DNA of 64,000 bases. Source: Methylosinus sp. PW1. GTDB taxonomy: Bacteria > Pseudomonadota > Alphaproteobacteria > Rhizobiales > Beijerinckiaceae. The notes beneath the pieces are model-generated. The model did no database searches and was not told the DNA's origin. It saw only the letters and a list, made by a program, of their open reading frames with translations. A program made the position numbers and the translations under genes. Shown here one piece after another: positions 1 through 8,992 of the stretch (position 1 is its first letter; each line of letters starts with the position of its first letter). The stretch spans positions 372,001 to 436,000 of the forward strand of contig NZ_JQNK01000002.1 of assembly GCF_000745215.1 (NCBI RefSeq). The letters run 5' to 3'.

Positions 1-878
1 GAGAGGCGCATGGCGCGCCGCTCGTTTTCGAAAAAAGAGAAGGGAAGAAACAGAGCGTCGGCGCGCGCCGTCAGCTCGGCGAGAAAATCTTGCCCCGCGA
101 TCATGCCGCCGATGATGGTCGAGGCGTCGCAAAGACCGATGGATCGCGCCGCCGCCGCGCTGAGCGGTCCGAAGATCAGCAGGCGTCCGCCGATGGCGGC
201 CATGGCCGCGGCGGCATCGCGCAGCGCCGCCGCGAGGCCCGGCCAATGAACGCTGCCCGCGAAAGCGAGCGTGAAGGGACGCTCCGGCCGCGCCTGCGGC
301 GATGGCGGCGTCGCCTCGCGCGCGCGGAAGGGCGGCAGCACATCGCCCGCCGCGCCATAGCGAGCGGCGTAGTCCTCCGCCATTCGCGCGGAGATGCAGA
401 GCCGCGACGCCGCGTTGCGATAGGCCTCGCCGAAATAGCGCTCGCGCGCGCGCTCATGCGCCGCGTTGTGCAGAGCGGTGCGCGGCCAATCGTCATGCAT
501 GATAAGATGCAGCGGCAGGCCGCGCCGCGCCGCGAAGGCCGCCGCCGCACGCCAGGAATGATGCTGCCCCACAGTGACGACGGCGTCCACGCGCCAATCG
601 CCGACGCGCCGCTGCACGCGCGGGGCGTCATAGGGAGCGAAGCGCTCGACCGCCGCCTCGAAATAGGGCGCGAAGCGTGTGAATTGCAGGCGCGGCGGCT
701 TGCGCGTCAATCCCGCATAGCGCACGCCCTGCAGGCGGCGCGCCGGGTCGGAGGGACCGAGATAGCCCTCGACGATCCGCAGATTTTCGGCCGGCCACGA
801 TTCGAGCAGGCGATACAGAAACAGCGAGCCGTGACAGGAGCGCTCGACCGGCGCGCAGCCGCAATAGAGGAGATTCAT
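1..878 (-). CDS. glycosyltransferase, GT-B-like (3' end cut by the window edge)
   Basis: Translating the minus strand from the ATG at 878 gives an uninterrupted frame of about 292 codons running off the left edge. The protein begins MNLLYCGCAPVERSCHGS. It continues with segments typical of GT-B glycosyltransferases: a histidine pair in VTVGQHHSW, an HDDWPR segment, a putative hinge before LPPFRAREA, and LAFAGSVHWPGL at the start of the second Rossmann half. The start overlaps the stop of the upstream ABC ATPase gene by 4 bp (ATGA), so the two are probably translationally coupled. The likely role is adding a sugar to the polysaccharide made by this cluster. Donor and acceptor cannot be read from the sequence, and the C-terminus lies outside the window. 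Confidence 0.75.
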   Translation of the reverse strand, partial: MNLLYCGCAPVERSCHGSLFLYRLLESWPAENLRIVEGYLGPSDPARRLQGVRYAGLTRKPPRLQFTRFAPYFEAAVERFAPYDAPRVQRRVGDWRVDAVVTVGQHHSWRAAAAFAARRGLPLHLIMHDDWPRTALHNAAHERARERYFGEAYRNAASRLCISARMAEDYAARYGAAGDVLPPFRAREATPPSPQARPERPFTLAFAGSVHWPGLAAALRDAAAAMAAIGGRLLIFGPLSAAAARSIGLCDASTIIGGMIAGQDFLAELTARADALFLPFSFFENERRAMRL

Positions 879-2161
879 GCGCGCCTCTCGCCGAGCCGCG
901 CGAGCTTGGGCGGCGTCGTCGAGGGCAGAGCAACGAAGCCGAATCCGAAGGATTGCCTGAAGTCCCAGCTGCCGCCGCCGACATTGGAGAAGGGCGTCTC
1001 GAAGGCGATCGCCTCATAGACTTGGTGATCCCAATTCACCATCGTCACCGCCGTGGCGACATCGATGCAATATTGTCCCGAGGCGAGGTGGATCGGCGCG
1101 GCCTCTATCGTCAGCTCATAGCAGCCGGGCTCTGCGGGCAGCGACATGGCGTCGAAATGGCTCAACGACCAGAGCGCGATGCGCGCGCGCTGCGCATTGG
1201 CGAGAAACACATCGACGGAGAGGCCCGGGGTTCCGTCCGTGTCGAGAATGATGCGCAGCCGCAGCGGCGTCCCCGGCAGATAGACGCGCGTCGGGCCGTC
1301 GTCGCCGATCAGCTCGACCGAGCGTATGCGCGTATGCGCGCCGGCGCCCCAGTCGCGCTCGGCCTCATCGACGCCGCCGTCCTGCTGCAGCCTGCCATAG
1401 GCGGCGATGGCCTCGTCCACGCCGCCCTGCAGCACGAGCCGTCCGCGGTCGAGGACGAGGCCGCTCGTCGCGAAACTCTTCACCGCCGCGAGATTATGGC
1501 TGACGAGCAGAACCGTGCGGCCGCCTTTGCGCGAGACCTCGTCGATCTTGCCGAGGCATTTTTGCTGAAAGCGCGCGTCGCCGACGGCGAGCACCTCGTC
1601 GACGACGAGAATGTCCGGCTCGAGATGGGCGGCCACGGCGAAGGCGAGGCGCACATACATTCCGCTCGAATAACGCTTCACCGGCGTGTCGATGAAGCGT
1701 TCGATCTCGGCGAAATCGACGATAGCGTCGAAGCGCTTCGCAATGTCGGCGCGGCGCATTCCGAGAATGGCGCCGTTGAGAAAGATGTTCTCGCGGCCGG
1801 TCAGCTCGGGGTGAAATCCCGTGCCGACCTCCAGCAGGCTGGCGACGCGGCCCGCGAGCGTCACGCGGCCTTGCGTCGGATCGGTGATGCGCGAGAGAAT
1901 TTTCAGCAAAGTGGATTTGCCGGCGCCATTGCGGCCGACGACGCCGACGATCTCGCCCTCGGCGATCTCGAAGGAGACGTCGCGCAGCGCCCAGAAGCGC
2001 GTGTCCGCCTCGCTCGCGCGCGCGCGGCCGCGCAGCCGCGCGAAAGGCGCGGCGACGGTCTCGATCAGCGCCTCGCGCAGCGTGCGATAGGCGCGCGCCG
2101 GCGCGCCGATGCGATAGAGCTTGGACACACCCTCGGCGCGGATCGCAATTCCGCCGCGCAT
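875..2161 (-). CDS. wzt: polysaccharide export ABC transporter ATP-binding protein (Wzt-like)
   Basis: A 428-residue ABC ATPase of the polysaccharide/polyol-phosphate export family. Seen in order: an N-terminal strand IAIRAEGVSKLYRIG, Walker A GRNGAGKST, the signature region YSSGMYVRLAFA, and Walker B ILVVDEVLAVGD. After the nucleotide-binding domain there are about 170 extra residues, as in Wzt proteins whose C-terminal beta-sandwich binds the glycan end. The start is set at the ATG at 2161 because it overlaps the permease stop by 4 bp. A longer frame upstream is Arg-rich and lies within the permease gene. With the adjacent permease it should export a lipid-linked or finished polysaccharide across the inner membrane. 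Confidence 0.88.
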   Translation of the reverse strand: MRGGIAIRAEGVSKLYRIGAPARAYRTLREALIETVAAPFARLRGRARASEADTRFWALRDVSFEIAEGEIVGVVGRNGAGKSTLLKILSRITDPTQGRVTLAGRVASLLEVGTGFHPELTGRENIFLNGAILGMRRADIAKRFDAIVDFAEIERFIDTPVKRYSSGMYVRLAFAVAAHLEPDILVVDEVLAVGDARFQQKCLGKIDEVSRKGGRTVLLVSHNLAAVKSFATSGLVLDRGRLVLQGGVDEAIAAYGRLQQDGGVDEAERDWGAGAHTRIRSVELIGDDGPTRVYLPGTPLRLRIILDTDGTPGLSVDVFLANAQRARIALWSLSHFDAMSLPAEPGCYELTIEAAPIHLASGQYCIDVATAVTMVNWDHQVYEAIAFETPFSNVGGGSWDFRQSFGFGFVALPSTTPPKLARLGERRA

Positions 2162-3027
2162 CACACGATATCCGCGAAGCCGCGCTCGACGCGCGCGAAA
2201 TAGGCGACGCCGAGGCAGAAGATCACGAGCGCCGAGGCGCCGGAGACGACGACGCCGAAGGCGTCCGGCGGCGATCCGATGAGCGCGTGGCGGAAGCCGT
2301 CGATCATGCCCGCCATGGGATTGAGGAAATAGAGCCAGCGCCATTCCGCGGGAACGAGGGAGACCGGATAGGCGACCGGCGAGGCGAACATCCAGAATTG
2401 GATGAGAAAGGGCACGATATGGCGAAAATCGCGATAGGCGACGGTGAGCGCCGACAGCAGCACGCCGACGCCGAGCGCCGCGATGACGACGCCGAGCACG
2501 AAGAAGGGCGCCGCGAGCTGGCTCCAGAACAGGCCGACTCCGTTCCAGGCCATGACGGCGAAGAGCAGCAGCGACGAGATGGCGAGATCGACGAGCGGCG
2601 CGCCCGCCGTGGACAACGGAATCAGCAGGCGCGGGAAATAGACCTTGGTGACGATGTTGGACGAGGCGACGAGCGAGGCGCCCGCCGTCGGCGCGACATT
2701 GGCGAAGAAGGTCCAGGGCAATAGGCCCGCCAGCGCGAAGACGGGGTAGGGCGCGCCATCGGACGGAAGGCCGGCGAGACGTCCGAAGACGATGGAGAGC
2801 ACGATCATCATCGTCAGCGGCTGCAGCAGCGCCCAGGCGGCGCCGAGCGCGGTCTGCTTGTAGCGCAATTTGAGATCGCGCAGGGCCAGCACATAGAGCA
2901 GCTCGCGATAGGCGAAGGCCTCGCGAAAATCATAGAGGCGCCAGCCGGAGCGCGCTTCTATGATGGCGATGGGCCTGCGCGCGTCGTCGCGTATCGAGGC
3001 CGTCGCGCGCACGTCCATCGGGCTCAT
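2161..3027 (-). CDS. wzm: polysaccharide ABC transporter permease (ABC-2 type, Wzm-like)
   Basis: A 288-residue integral membrane protein with about six hydrophobic segments. The amphipathic N-terminal region contains YRELLYVLALRDLKLRYKQT, typical of ABC-2 polysaccharide exporters of the Wzm/KpsM/TagG type. The ATG at 3027 is preferred because it overlaps the stop of the upstream gene (3024-3026) by 4 bp. The longer upstream frame (to 3189) is Arg-rich and overlaps that gene. The permease stop overlaps the ATPase start, giving a tight permease-ATPase pair. The substrate is inferred to be the product of the surrounding cluster. Confidence 0.88.
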   Translation of the reverse strand: MSPMDVRATASIRDDARRPIAIIEARSGWRLYDFREAFAYRELLYVLALRDLKLRYKQTALGAAWALLQPLTMMIVLSIVFGRLAGLPSDGAPYPVFALAGLLPWTFFANVAPTAGASLVASSNIVTKVYFPRLLIPLSTAGAPLVDLAISSLLLFAVMAWNGVGLFWSQLAAPFFVLGVVIAALGVGVLLSALTVAYRDFRHIVPFLIQFWMFASPVAYPVSLVPAEWRWLYFLNPMAGMIDGFRHALIGSPPDAFGVVVSGASALVIFCLGVAYFARVERGFADIV

Positions 3028-3650
3028 CTTTCCCTCGCCGCGGGCGTGAGGCCGATTTCGACGATGATCGTCTGGCCCGCGGCGCCGACGCGCAGCAGCG
3101 CCTCGCGCATCTCGGTCTTTGTCTGGTCCGGCGAGAGATAGACGATGGCGACGAGCGCCTCGCGATCGGCGCCGGCCGCGCCCACCCATCCGCCGAGCAG
3201 ATCGTCGACAACGCTGCGGCGCGCGGCGGCGGAGAGCTGCGGCCAGAGCGGAATGGCGAAAGCGGCGCGCCGCGCCATCAGCCAGCCTTCATTGCGACCA
3301 ACGAGGGCGGACATGAGAAGCGCGCGCTCGACCTTCGCCATCGGCTCCTCGGTCTCGAATCCGGCCTGCGCATAAGCGAGCCATGCGCCGCCGGAGAGCG
3401 GGGCGCGGGTCAGCAGATTGCGCGCGCGCTCGCGCCGCTGCTCGTCGCTCGCGTTGGCGTCGAGCTCGAGCAGCCGCGCGCGCGCCAATGTTCCGACCAA
3501 TGGATCGTCGAGGAAAGGCGCGAGGGTTTTTCGCGCTGTTCTCGCCTCGGCGGAAAGATCGGCGAGGCCGAAGGAGAGGACTCGCGCGGCCGCCGCCATG
3601 GCGGCCATGCAGAGCGCGATGATGACGAGGGCGGTCGCGACGCGGCTCAT
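3024..3650 (-). CDS. exported or membrane-anchored protein of unknown function in the polysaccharide cluster
   Basis: 208 residues. An N-terminal hydrophobic stretch (about residues 5-25, VATALVIIALCMAAMAAAARV) looks like a signal anchor or signal peptide. The rest is Ala/Leu/Arg-rich and probably helical, reminiscent of TPR-type repeats, but no repeat can be aligned with confidence. The gene overlaps both neighbours by 4 bp (ATGA), so it is co-translated with the autokinase and the permease and probably serves the same polysaccharide pathway. I do not recognise a characterised family. Confidence 0.7.
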   Translation of the reverse strand: MSRVATALVIIALCMAAMAAAARVLSFGLADLSAEARTARKTLAPFLDDPLVGTLARARLLELDANASDEQRRERARNLLTRAPLSGGAWLAYAQAGFETEEPMAKVERALLMSALVGRNEGWLMARRAAFAIPLWPQLSAAARRSVVDDLLGGWVGAAGADREALVAIVYLSPDQTKTEMREALLRVGAAGQTIIVEIGLTPAARER

Positions 3651-5887
3651 TCGGCGTAGTATTTCTTGTAGTAGCGGCCGCCGTAATAATAGGAATAGGC
3701 GTGCTTGCCGTATTTCTGCGCCTTGGAGTCGATCACCTGATTGAACACCACTCCGGCGACCTTCTTGTGGCCGGACAGCCGCTCGATCGAATGCGCCACC
3801 ATCTCGCGCGCCGTTGACGACCAGCGCACGATGAAGATCACCTTGTCGACGAGATTGGAGATGATGAGAGGATCGACGACCGGCCCTATGGGCGGGGTGT
3901 CTATGACGATGAGATCGAATTGCTCGCGCAGGCTCGCGACCAGCGTCCGCAGCCGCTCGGACAAGAGCAGATCGGGCGGGTTCTGCGTCTTGCCGCCGGC
4001 CGGGAGAAACCAGAGCTTCAATGTTTCATTGTAGACGAGCGCAGAATGCAGCTCCGCCGCGCCGATAAGACAATCGACGAGGCCGAGCTTCTTATCGGCG
4101 CCGAAATAGCGTGACGCCGAGGGACGACGCAGATCGCCGTCGATAACGAGCACTTTTTGTCCCGATTGCGCCGCCGAGCCGGCGAGCGCTATGGCGAGCG
4201 TGGATTTGCCCTCGCCGGGAATGGTCGAGGTGAATTGCAGGACCTTGGGCGGATGGTCGACGTCGCTCATCTGTATGGCGCTGCGCAGCGAGCGCAGCGC
4301 CTCGCTGAGGCGCGACAGCGGCTTGGCGAGCGGATATTCGGGAATGGAGACGACGGAGCCGTTCACCGACAGCTCGCGTTGATCCATGCGCGAGATGGAG
4401 GCGAGCAGCGGCAGAGCGAGGAAATCCTCGATCTCGCGCGGCGTCGCGAAGCCGGCGTTGAGCATCTCCAGCGCATAGGCGCCGAGCGCGCCCGCCATAA
4501 GGCCGAGGACGAGAGCGACGAGCAGGGATTGAAGCGGCTTTGGCGAGGTCGGCGTCACCGGCGCCAGAGCCGGCGTGATGATGCGGGCGTCGCGCGCCTC
4601 GAAGGTCGATTGCTCCTGCGTCACGCGCTCGCGCTGCAGAAAATCCTCGAACAGGCTCTTGTTGACGGCGGCGGTGCGCTCCAGCTCGCGCAGCGTTATG
4701 GCCTTCGTATTGTCGAGATCATTGGCGCCGGTCACTTCCCGCAGCGTCTTCTCGATCGCCTCCTGCCGCGCTTTCGCCAGCTCGTGCTCATTGCGAATAT
4801 TGGCGGCGAGGCGCTGCGACTCGGCGGCGATGGCGCGATGAACATCGGCGATCTGCGCGCGCAGATTGACGACGGAGGGATGGCTCGGATTGTAGCGCGC
4901 GAGCAGCTCCGCCTCCTGGCGCGAGAGGTCGCTCGCCTGTCGGCGCAGCTCCGCGCTGGCGCCGCTGGAGACGTCCGGCAGCTGCGCTATGCCGCCGCCG
5001 CGCGCCTCGAGCTTTTGCAGCATGTCGAGCCGCGCCTTCTTCTCGGCGGTCTCCGCGCGGGCCTGCACGAGACGGCCGTTGAGCTGGGCGAGCTGATCCT
5101 GATTGAGCGTCGCGCCGGGCGTGGAGCCGCTGAGATTATTCTCGGCGCGAAAGCGCGCCACCGCCTCCTCCGACTCGCGCAGCTGCTGGCGCAGCTCGAC
5201 GAGGCGATCGGACAGCCAGGCGGAGGCGCGCCGCGCCGCCTCGAAACGCGCGTCGAGCTTGTCGACGACATAGGCGTCGGCGATCGCATTGGCGAGATTG
5301 GCGGCCTTCTCCTTGTCCGCGGAGGTGAAGGAGACGTTGATCACATAGGCTTGGCCGGCGCGCGCCACGGCCACCGCCTGCTTGACGTTCTCGACCGTGG
5401 CGACCGTCTCGGGAGGGCCGCCGAGCGCGGAGGCGATCGTTCTGGCGGGCGCCTGCTGCGGCGCATTGCGAGAGAGCAGCTCGCGCAGGCGGTCGAGGAG
5501 GCCGCCGCCGCCGCCGCGGGTCCGCGCGCCGAATTCCGCGTCCTCGACGAGCCGCTCCTTCTCCACGACGCGGCGGAGCAGAGCGCTGGATTTGATGATG
5601 GCGATCTGGCTCTCGATCGTCGGCAGATCGAGGGCGGCGTCGGTCATGATCGCGTCCTGACCGCCGGCTTTTTCCTTATGCGGATCGAGCAGCAGCTGCG
5701 CCGAGGCGGTGTAGAGCGGTGTCGTGCGCGCCGTCTCGACGGCGGCGACGAGCAGGAAAAGCGAGGTCACGCCGGCGATCAGCTTCCACTGGCGCCAGAC
5801 GAAATTGACATAGCCATGGATATCGAAGCCGGCTTCCGCTTCGGCCGACGCGGGCGCCTCCCTTTGTGTCTCGAGACGTTTCAACAT
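3647..5887 (-). CDS. polysaccharide chain-length regulator / tyrosine autokinase (Wzc/ExoP-like)
   Basis: 746 residues with the full Wzz plus BY-kinase layout. There is an N-terminal Wzz domain with a first transmembrane helix near residues 35-50, then a long coiled-coil periplasmic region with GNVR-like segments. A second transmembrane helix lies near residue 450 (LLVALVLGLMAGALGAYALE). The cytoplasmic kinase has Walker A PGEGKST, Walker A' VLVIDGDLRRP and Walker B LIVIDTPPIGP. The C-terminus is a Tyr-rich tail (YSYYYGGRYYKKYY), the usual autophosphorylation cluster. Such proteins control polymer length and secretion in Wzy-dependent pathways. The stop overlaps the next start by 4 bp. The ATG at 5887 begins MLKRLETQREAP. 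Confidence 0.92.
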   Translation of the reverse strand: MLKRLETQREAPASAEAEAGFDIHGYVNFVWRQWKLIAGVTSLFLLVAAVETARTTPLYTASAQLLLDPHKEKAGGQDAIMTDAALDLPTIESQIAIIKSSALLRRVVEKERLVEDAEFGARTRGGGGGLLDRLRELLSRNAPQQAPARTIASALGGPPETVATVENVKQAVAVARAGQAYVINVSFTSADKEKAANLANAIADAYVVDKLDARFEAARRASAWLSDRLVELRQQLRESEEAVARFRAENNLSGSTPGATLNQDQLAQLNGRLVQARAETAEKKARLDMLQKLEARGGGIAQLPDVSSGASAELRRQASDLSRQEAELLARYNPSHPSVVNLRAQIADVHRAIAAESQRLAANIRNEHELAKARQEAIEKTLREVTGANDLDNTKAITLRELERTAAVNKSLFEDFLQRERVTQEQSTFEARDARIITPALAPVTPTSPKPLQSLLVALVLGLMAGALGAYALEMLNAGFATPREIEDFLALPLLASISRMDQRELSVNGSVVSIPEYPLAKPLSRLSEALRSLRSAIQMSDVDHPPKVLQFTSTIPGEGKSTLAIALAGSAAQSGQKVLVIDGDLRRPSASRYFGADKKLGLVDCLIGAAELHSALVYNETLKLWFLPAGGKTQNPPDLLLSERLRTLVASLREQFDLIVIDTPPIGPVVDPLIISNLVDKVIFIVRWSSTAREMVAHSIERLSGHKKVAGVVFNQVIDSKAQKYGKHAYSYYYGGRYYKKYYAE

Positions 5888-5908
5888 CGAATGCGTTTTC
5901 CAGGGGGG

Positions 5909-7399
5909 CTAGTCGGAGAGGGAGAGGCGCGAGCTCTCGGCCTGCGCGACGCCGGCGCCGAGAATGGCCATGTAGGTGAGCGCCACGGCCTCTATCTGAA
6001 CGCCGAAATCGACGAGAGAATGGACGCCGACGAGCAGCGAGCAGGCGGCGGCGGCCGCCGCGGGAGCCGAGGCCCGTCGTCGCGTCGTCGCGCCGACGAC
6101 GCATTTCGCCGCGAGCCAGAAAAGCGCGCCGATGAGCGCCGCGCCGAAGACGACACCGAGCCCCAAGAATGCCTCCAAATAGGCGTTATGCGCCTTGTCC
6201 CATATATCGGCGGTCGGAATCGAGCGGTCGCGATAGAGCGGAAACAGCGTGGCGAAGGCGCCATATCCATAGCCCAGCAGCGGCGTGTCGAGAATGGCGC
6301 GAAGCGCAATAGAGAAAACGGCGAGGCGTCCGCCATCGTCGAGGCCGGAGTCGAGCGCGCGGCGGATGATGAGATCGCCGAAGTAAAATATCGTCGCGGC
6401 GAGCCCTGTGACGGCGAGGGCGACGGCTCCAGCGTTTTCTCCGCCGCGCCGGCCGCGCGAATAGGCGAGGGCGAGCAGGGCGCTGGCGGCGAGAATCGTC
6501 GCCAGAATGCCGCCGCGCGACACTGTGCCGAGCAGAGCGACGAAGATCACGAAAGCCGCCGCCAGCAGGAGCCAGCCGGCGAGGCCTGCCGCTTCCAGCC
6601 GCCGCGCCAGCCGCGCGGCGAGCGAGCCCGCTTCGCGCGGGGCGTCGCGATCGGCGAGCGGAATGAGGAGCGTGAGCGTCGTCGCCAGCCCTATGCCCGC
6701 ATAGGTGGCGAAATTATTGCGGTTGACGAAGGTGGAGCGCACGAAAAGGCCTTGCGCGGGCGCGTCGAAAAACGGAATCGTCGCCGAGAAGAAGGCCGAC
6801 AGAAAGAGCCCATAGGCGGAATAGGCCGCCACGATGACCGCGATCGCCCGAAGCAGAAAATGCGCGCGATGCGAGCGGCGCGACAATTGGAGCGCCAGCC
6901 AGAAGACACTGGCCGTCGTCACGAGGCGGAGCAGGAAGACGAGAGTCTGGCCGCGGTCGACCGAGATCGCGCCGTCGAGCGGACGCTCCAGCGCCTCGCT
7001 CGCCATGCTCCAGATCGGATGCGCGAGCCCTCCAGAGGCGAGCGGGGAAGCCTGCACGCAAATCCACAGCAGCGCCGCGCCGAAGAGCGCCGCCGGACCT
7101 GCGATGGCTTTGATCGATACGGCGTGGCGGCGGCCGGCGAGCAGGACGCCGAGCTCGAAGAGGAGGACCAGCGCCGGAAAATACAGCCCGTTCATGCCCC
7201 AGGCTGGCAAGCGATTGCCGCCGAGCCAAAAGGGCGCGACGGCCAATCCGGCCACGAGGCCGAGGAGGAGAAGCGCCTCGAAGCCGTCTTCCCCCCATAG
7301 ATCGGCGAAAAATCCGCGCGCCGGCTCGCGGAAGCTTTCGGTCGGGAGCGAGGACTCCCGCGAAAAGGGCGCGAGCTTATGCAAAAGGCGCTTGTCCAT
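5909..7399 (-). CDS. O-antigen ligase / Wzy-type polymerase-like membrane protein
   Basis: About 496 residues with ten or more hydrophobic segments. A large periplasmic loop contains DKAHNAYLEAFLGLG, a His-containing motif typical of the Wzy_C/O-antigen ligase family. This family polymerises repeat units or ligates finished glycans on the periplasmic face. The ATG at 7399 (MDKRLLHKL) is chosen because GAGGG lies about 8 nt upstream. An ATG at 7465 in the same frame would add 22 residues. It lies 21 bp upstream of the autokinase gene on the same strand. Whether it is the polymerase or a ligase cannot be decided from sequence alone. Confidence 0.82.
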   Translation of the reverse strand: MDKRLLHKLAPFSRESSLPTESFREPARGFFADLWGEDGFEALLLLGLVAGLAVAPFWLGGNRLPAWGMNGLYFPALVLLFELGVLLAGRRHAVSIKAIAGPAALFGAALLWICVQASPLASGGLAHPIWSMASEALERPLDGAISVDRGQTLVFLLRLVTTASVFWLALQLSRRSHRAHFLLRAIAVIVAAYSAYGLFLSAFFSATIPFFDAPAQGLFVRSTFVNRNNFATYAGIGLATTLTLLIPLADRDAPREAGSLAARLARRLEAAGLAGWLLLAAAFVIFVALLGTVSRGGILATILAASALLALAYSRGRRGGENAGAVALAVTGLAATIFYFGDLIIRRALDSGLDDGGRLAVFSIALRAILDTPLLGYGYGAFATLFPLYRDRSIPTADIWDKAHNAYLEAFLGLGVVFGAALIGALFWLAAKCVVGATTRRRASAPAAAAAACSLLVGVHSLVDFGVQIEAVALTYMAILGAGVAQAESSRLSLSD

Positions 7400-7537
7400 G
7401 CTGCCGCCCTCGGGGTGAATGCGGCGCTTTTCACCCCAAAGGCGCGGTTGCGGAGGGGAGATCATATCGCCACGAATGAGGGCGGGTCGAGGCCGGGGCG
7501 ATTCATGGCGCGACCGGCTCTCTTTGGCGCGGCGCGC

Positions 7538-8896
7538 TCAATAACGATAGGTCACGCCGGCCGACACGACATTCTGCGTAAATCCCCAGCTGGCCGTGGA
7601 ATAGCCGATCGAGCCGAAGACGCCGCTCACATTGGAGCTGGTCTTCTGAAGCTGATAGTCCAGCGAGATCGCGATATTGCGCCAGAATGTGTAGCTAATG
7701 CCGCCGCCGGCCGCCCACACGGTGTCGGCGCGCGGCGAGTTGGTCCAGCGGGTCTCGCCATAGCCGCCGCGCGCATAAGCGGTCCAGAAGGGGGAGATAG
7801 CGTAGTCGATCTGCAGCTTGGATTGCGTGTTGAGCGTCGCCGGCGACCATTGGCCGAGACGGCCCGCGAGGGCTGTCGGCGCGGCGGCAGCGGCGAGCAT
7901 TTGATCGACCGTCGCGGTCAATGTCAGATAGGGCGTCGGATAATAATGCAGCCGCGCGCCGAAGGCGGGCTTTGTGACCTCGCCGCCGGGAAAATTCTGC
8001 ACGCTGGACTGGCTCTGATAGCCGCCATAGACCTCGCCGCGGAACAGGCTGATGAGCTCCGAGCCGAAACCTCCGACGATGCGATAGCCATTGGTGTCGG
8101 AGATCGAGCTGTCGTAGCGGCGCAGATCGAGCGTCGGCTCCACGAAGCCGTAGAACATCGGCGAGAGCCACATGCCGCCGCGCAGCGAGGCTCGATAGCT
8201 CAATCCATTCTGCGCATCGCCGCTCGCGGCGAGCGAGGCGATGGGACGGCTGTCGTAGGACACATATTGCACGCCGGTCGTCGCGCGCACGAACCAATCG
8301 GCAATCTTCTTCTCGACGGCGAGGGAGCCGGTGATCTGATTGGAGAATTGCTGCGAGGCCGAGACTGTATAGCCGGTCGGAACAGTGACATTGGGCGCCG
8401 TGGCTCCGAAATTGGAGCCGAAGAGACCGCTCTGCCGCGTGTAATCAGCGGAAAGATACACGTTGAGGTCGCTGAAAGGCGACCAAATGTGATTGATCCC
8501 GGCGCGGCCGGCCACATTGGTGGGATCGACATCGGTCGTCGGCGTCGGCGACAGCCGAAATTGCGTACCCAATCCCGGATAGAACTGCGCGTCGGCGCTC
8601 ACATAGGCGGTGGTCTTGTGCAGGCCATTGTCGAGGCCCGCTTGGACCGACGGCCGCACGCGCACGCCGATGGCCGAGCGCCGATCGGTGGCGGTGGAGT
8701 AGATATTATCGTTGAAGACGGAGCCGATGAAGAGGGACGGATAGACGATCCAGCCGTCGATCGCGAGGCCTTCCTCGGGACTTGGACCCATGGCGGTGAC
8801 GCCGGCCGGAATTTCCTCGCCGCGGGCGACGGAACCGGCGGAAATTATGAGCGCGATCCCCGCCGCGACGCCATTCGGCAGCAAATTGCTCTTCAT
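7538..8896 (-). CDS. outer-membrane beta-barrel protein of an exopolysaccharide cluster
   Basis: 452 residues starting MKSNLLPNGVAAGIA, with a clear signal peptide cleaved near residue 27 (SVARGEE). The rest shows alternating aromatic and polar strands and ends in TYRY, with the C-terminal aromatic typical of outer-membrane barrels. Proteins of this kind (BBP2-like) often sit next to Wza/Wzc genes in exopolysaccharide loci and are thought to help the glycan cross the outer membrane. The ATG at 8896 is favoured over the frame start at 8947 because it begins the signal peptide. The gene lies between the Wzy-like gene and the Wza-like lipoprotein gene. Confidence 0.8.
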   Translation of the reverse strand: MKSNLLPNGVAAGIALIISAGSVARGEEIPAGVTAMGPSPEEGLAIDGWIVYPSLFIGSVFNDNIYSTATDRRSAIGVRVRPSVQAGLDNGLHKTTAYVSADAQFYPGLGTQFRLSPTPTTDVDPTNVAGRAGINHIWSPFSDLNVYLSADYTRQSGLFGSNFGATAPNVTVPTGYTVSASQQFSNQITGSLAVEKKIADWFVRATTGVQYVSYDSRPIASLAASGDAQNGLSYRASLRGGMWLSPMFYGFVEPTLDLRRYDSSISDTNGYRIVGGFGSELISLFRGEVYGGYQSQSSVQNFPGGEVTKPAFGARLHYYPTPYLTLTATVDQMLAAAAAPTALAGRLGQWSPATLNTQSKLQIDYAISPFWTAYARGGYGETRWTNSPRADTVWAAGGGISYTFWRNIAISLDYQLQKTSSNVSGVFGSIGYSTASWGFTQNVVSAGVTYRY

Positions 8897-8992
8897 AACG
8901 CCCTCTCGAAGGCGTTCAGCTTGTAAGTGAAACGCGCCCGCAGTCAAGCCTGCGCCCCTTAGTTCCTCGGGGCGAGGCGCTGGGCGGCGCCG

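Noticed and set aside
4157..7300. A 1047-codon open frame on the plus strand
   Set aside because: It lies antisense to the Wzc- and Wzy-like genes, is Arg/Glu/Gly-rich, and has no domain; it is a high-GC shadow frame.
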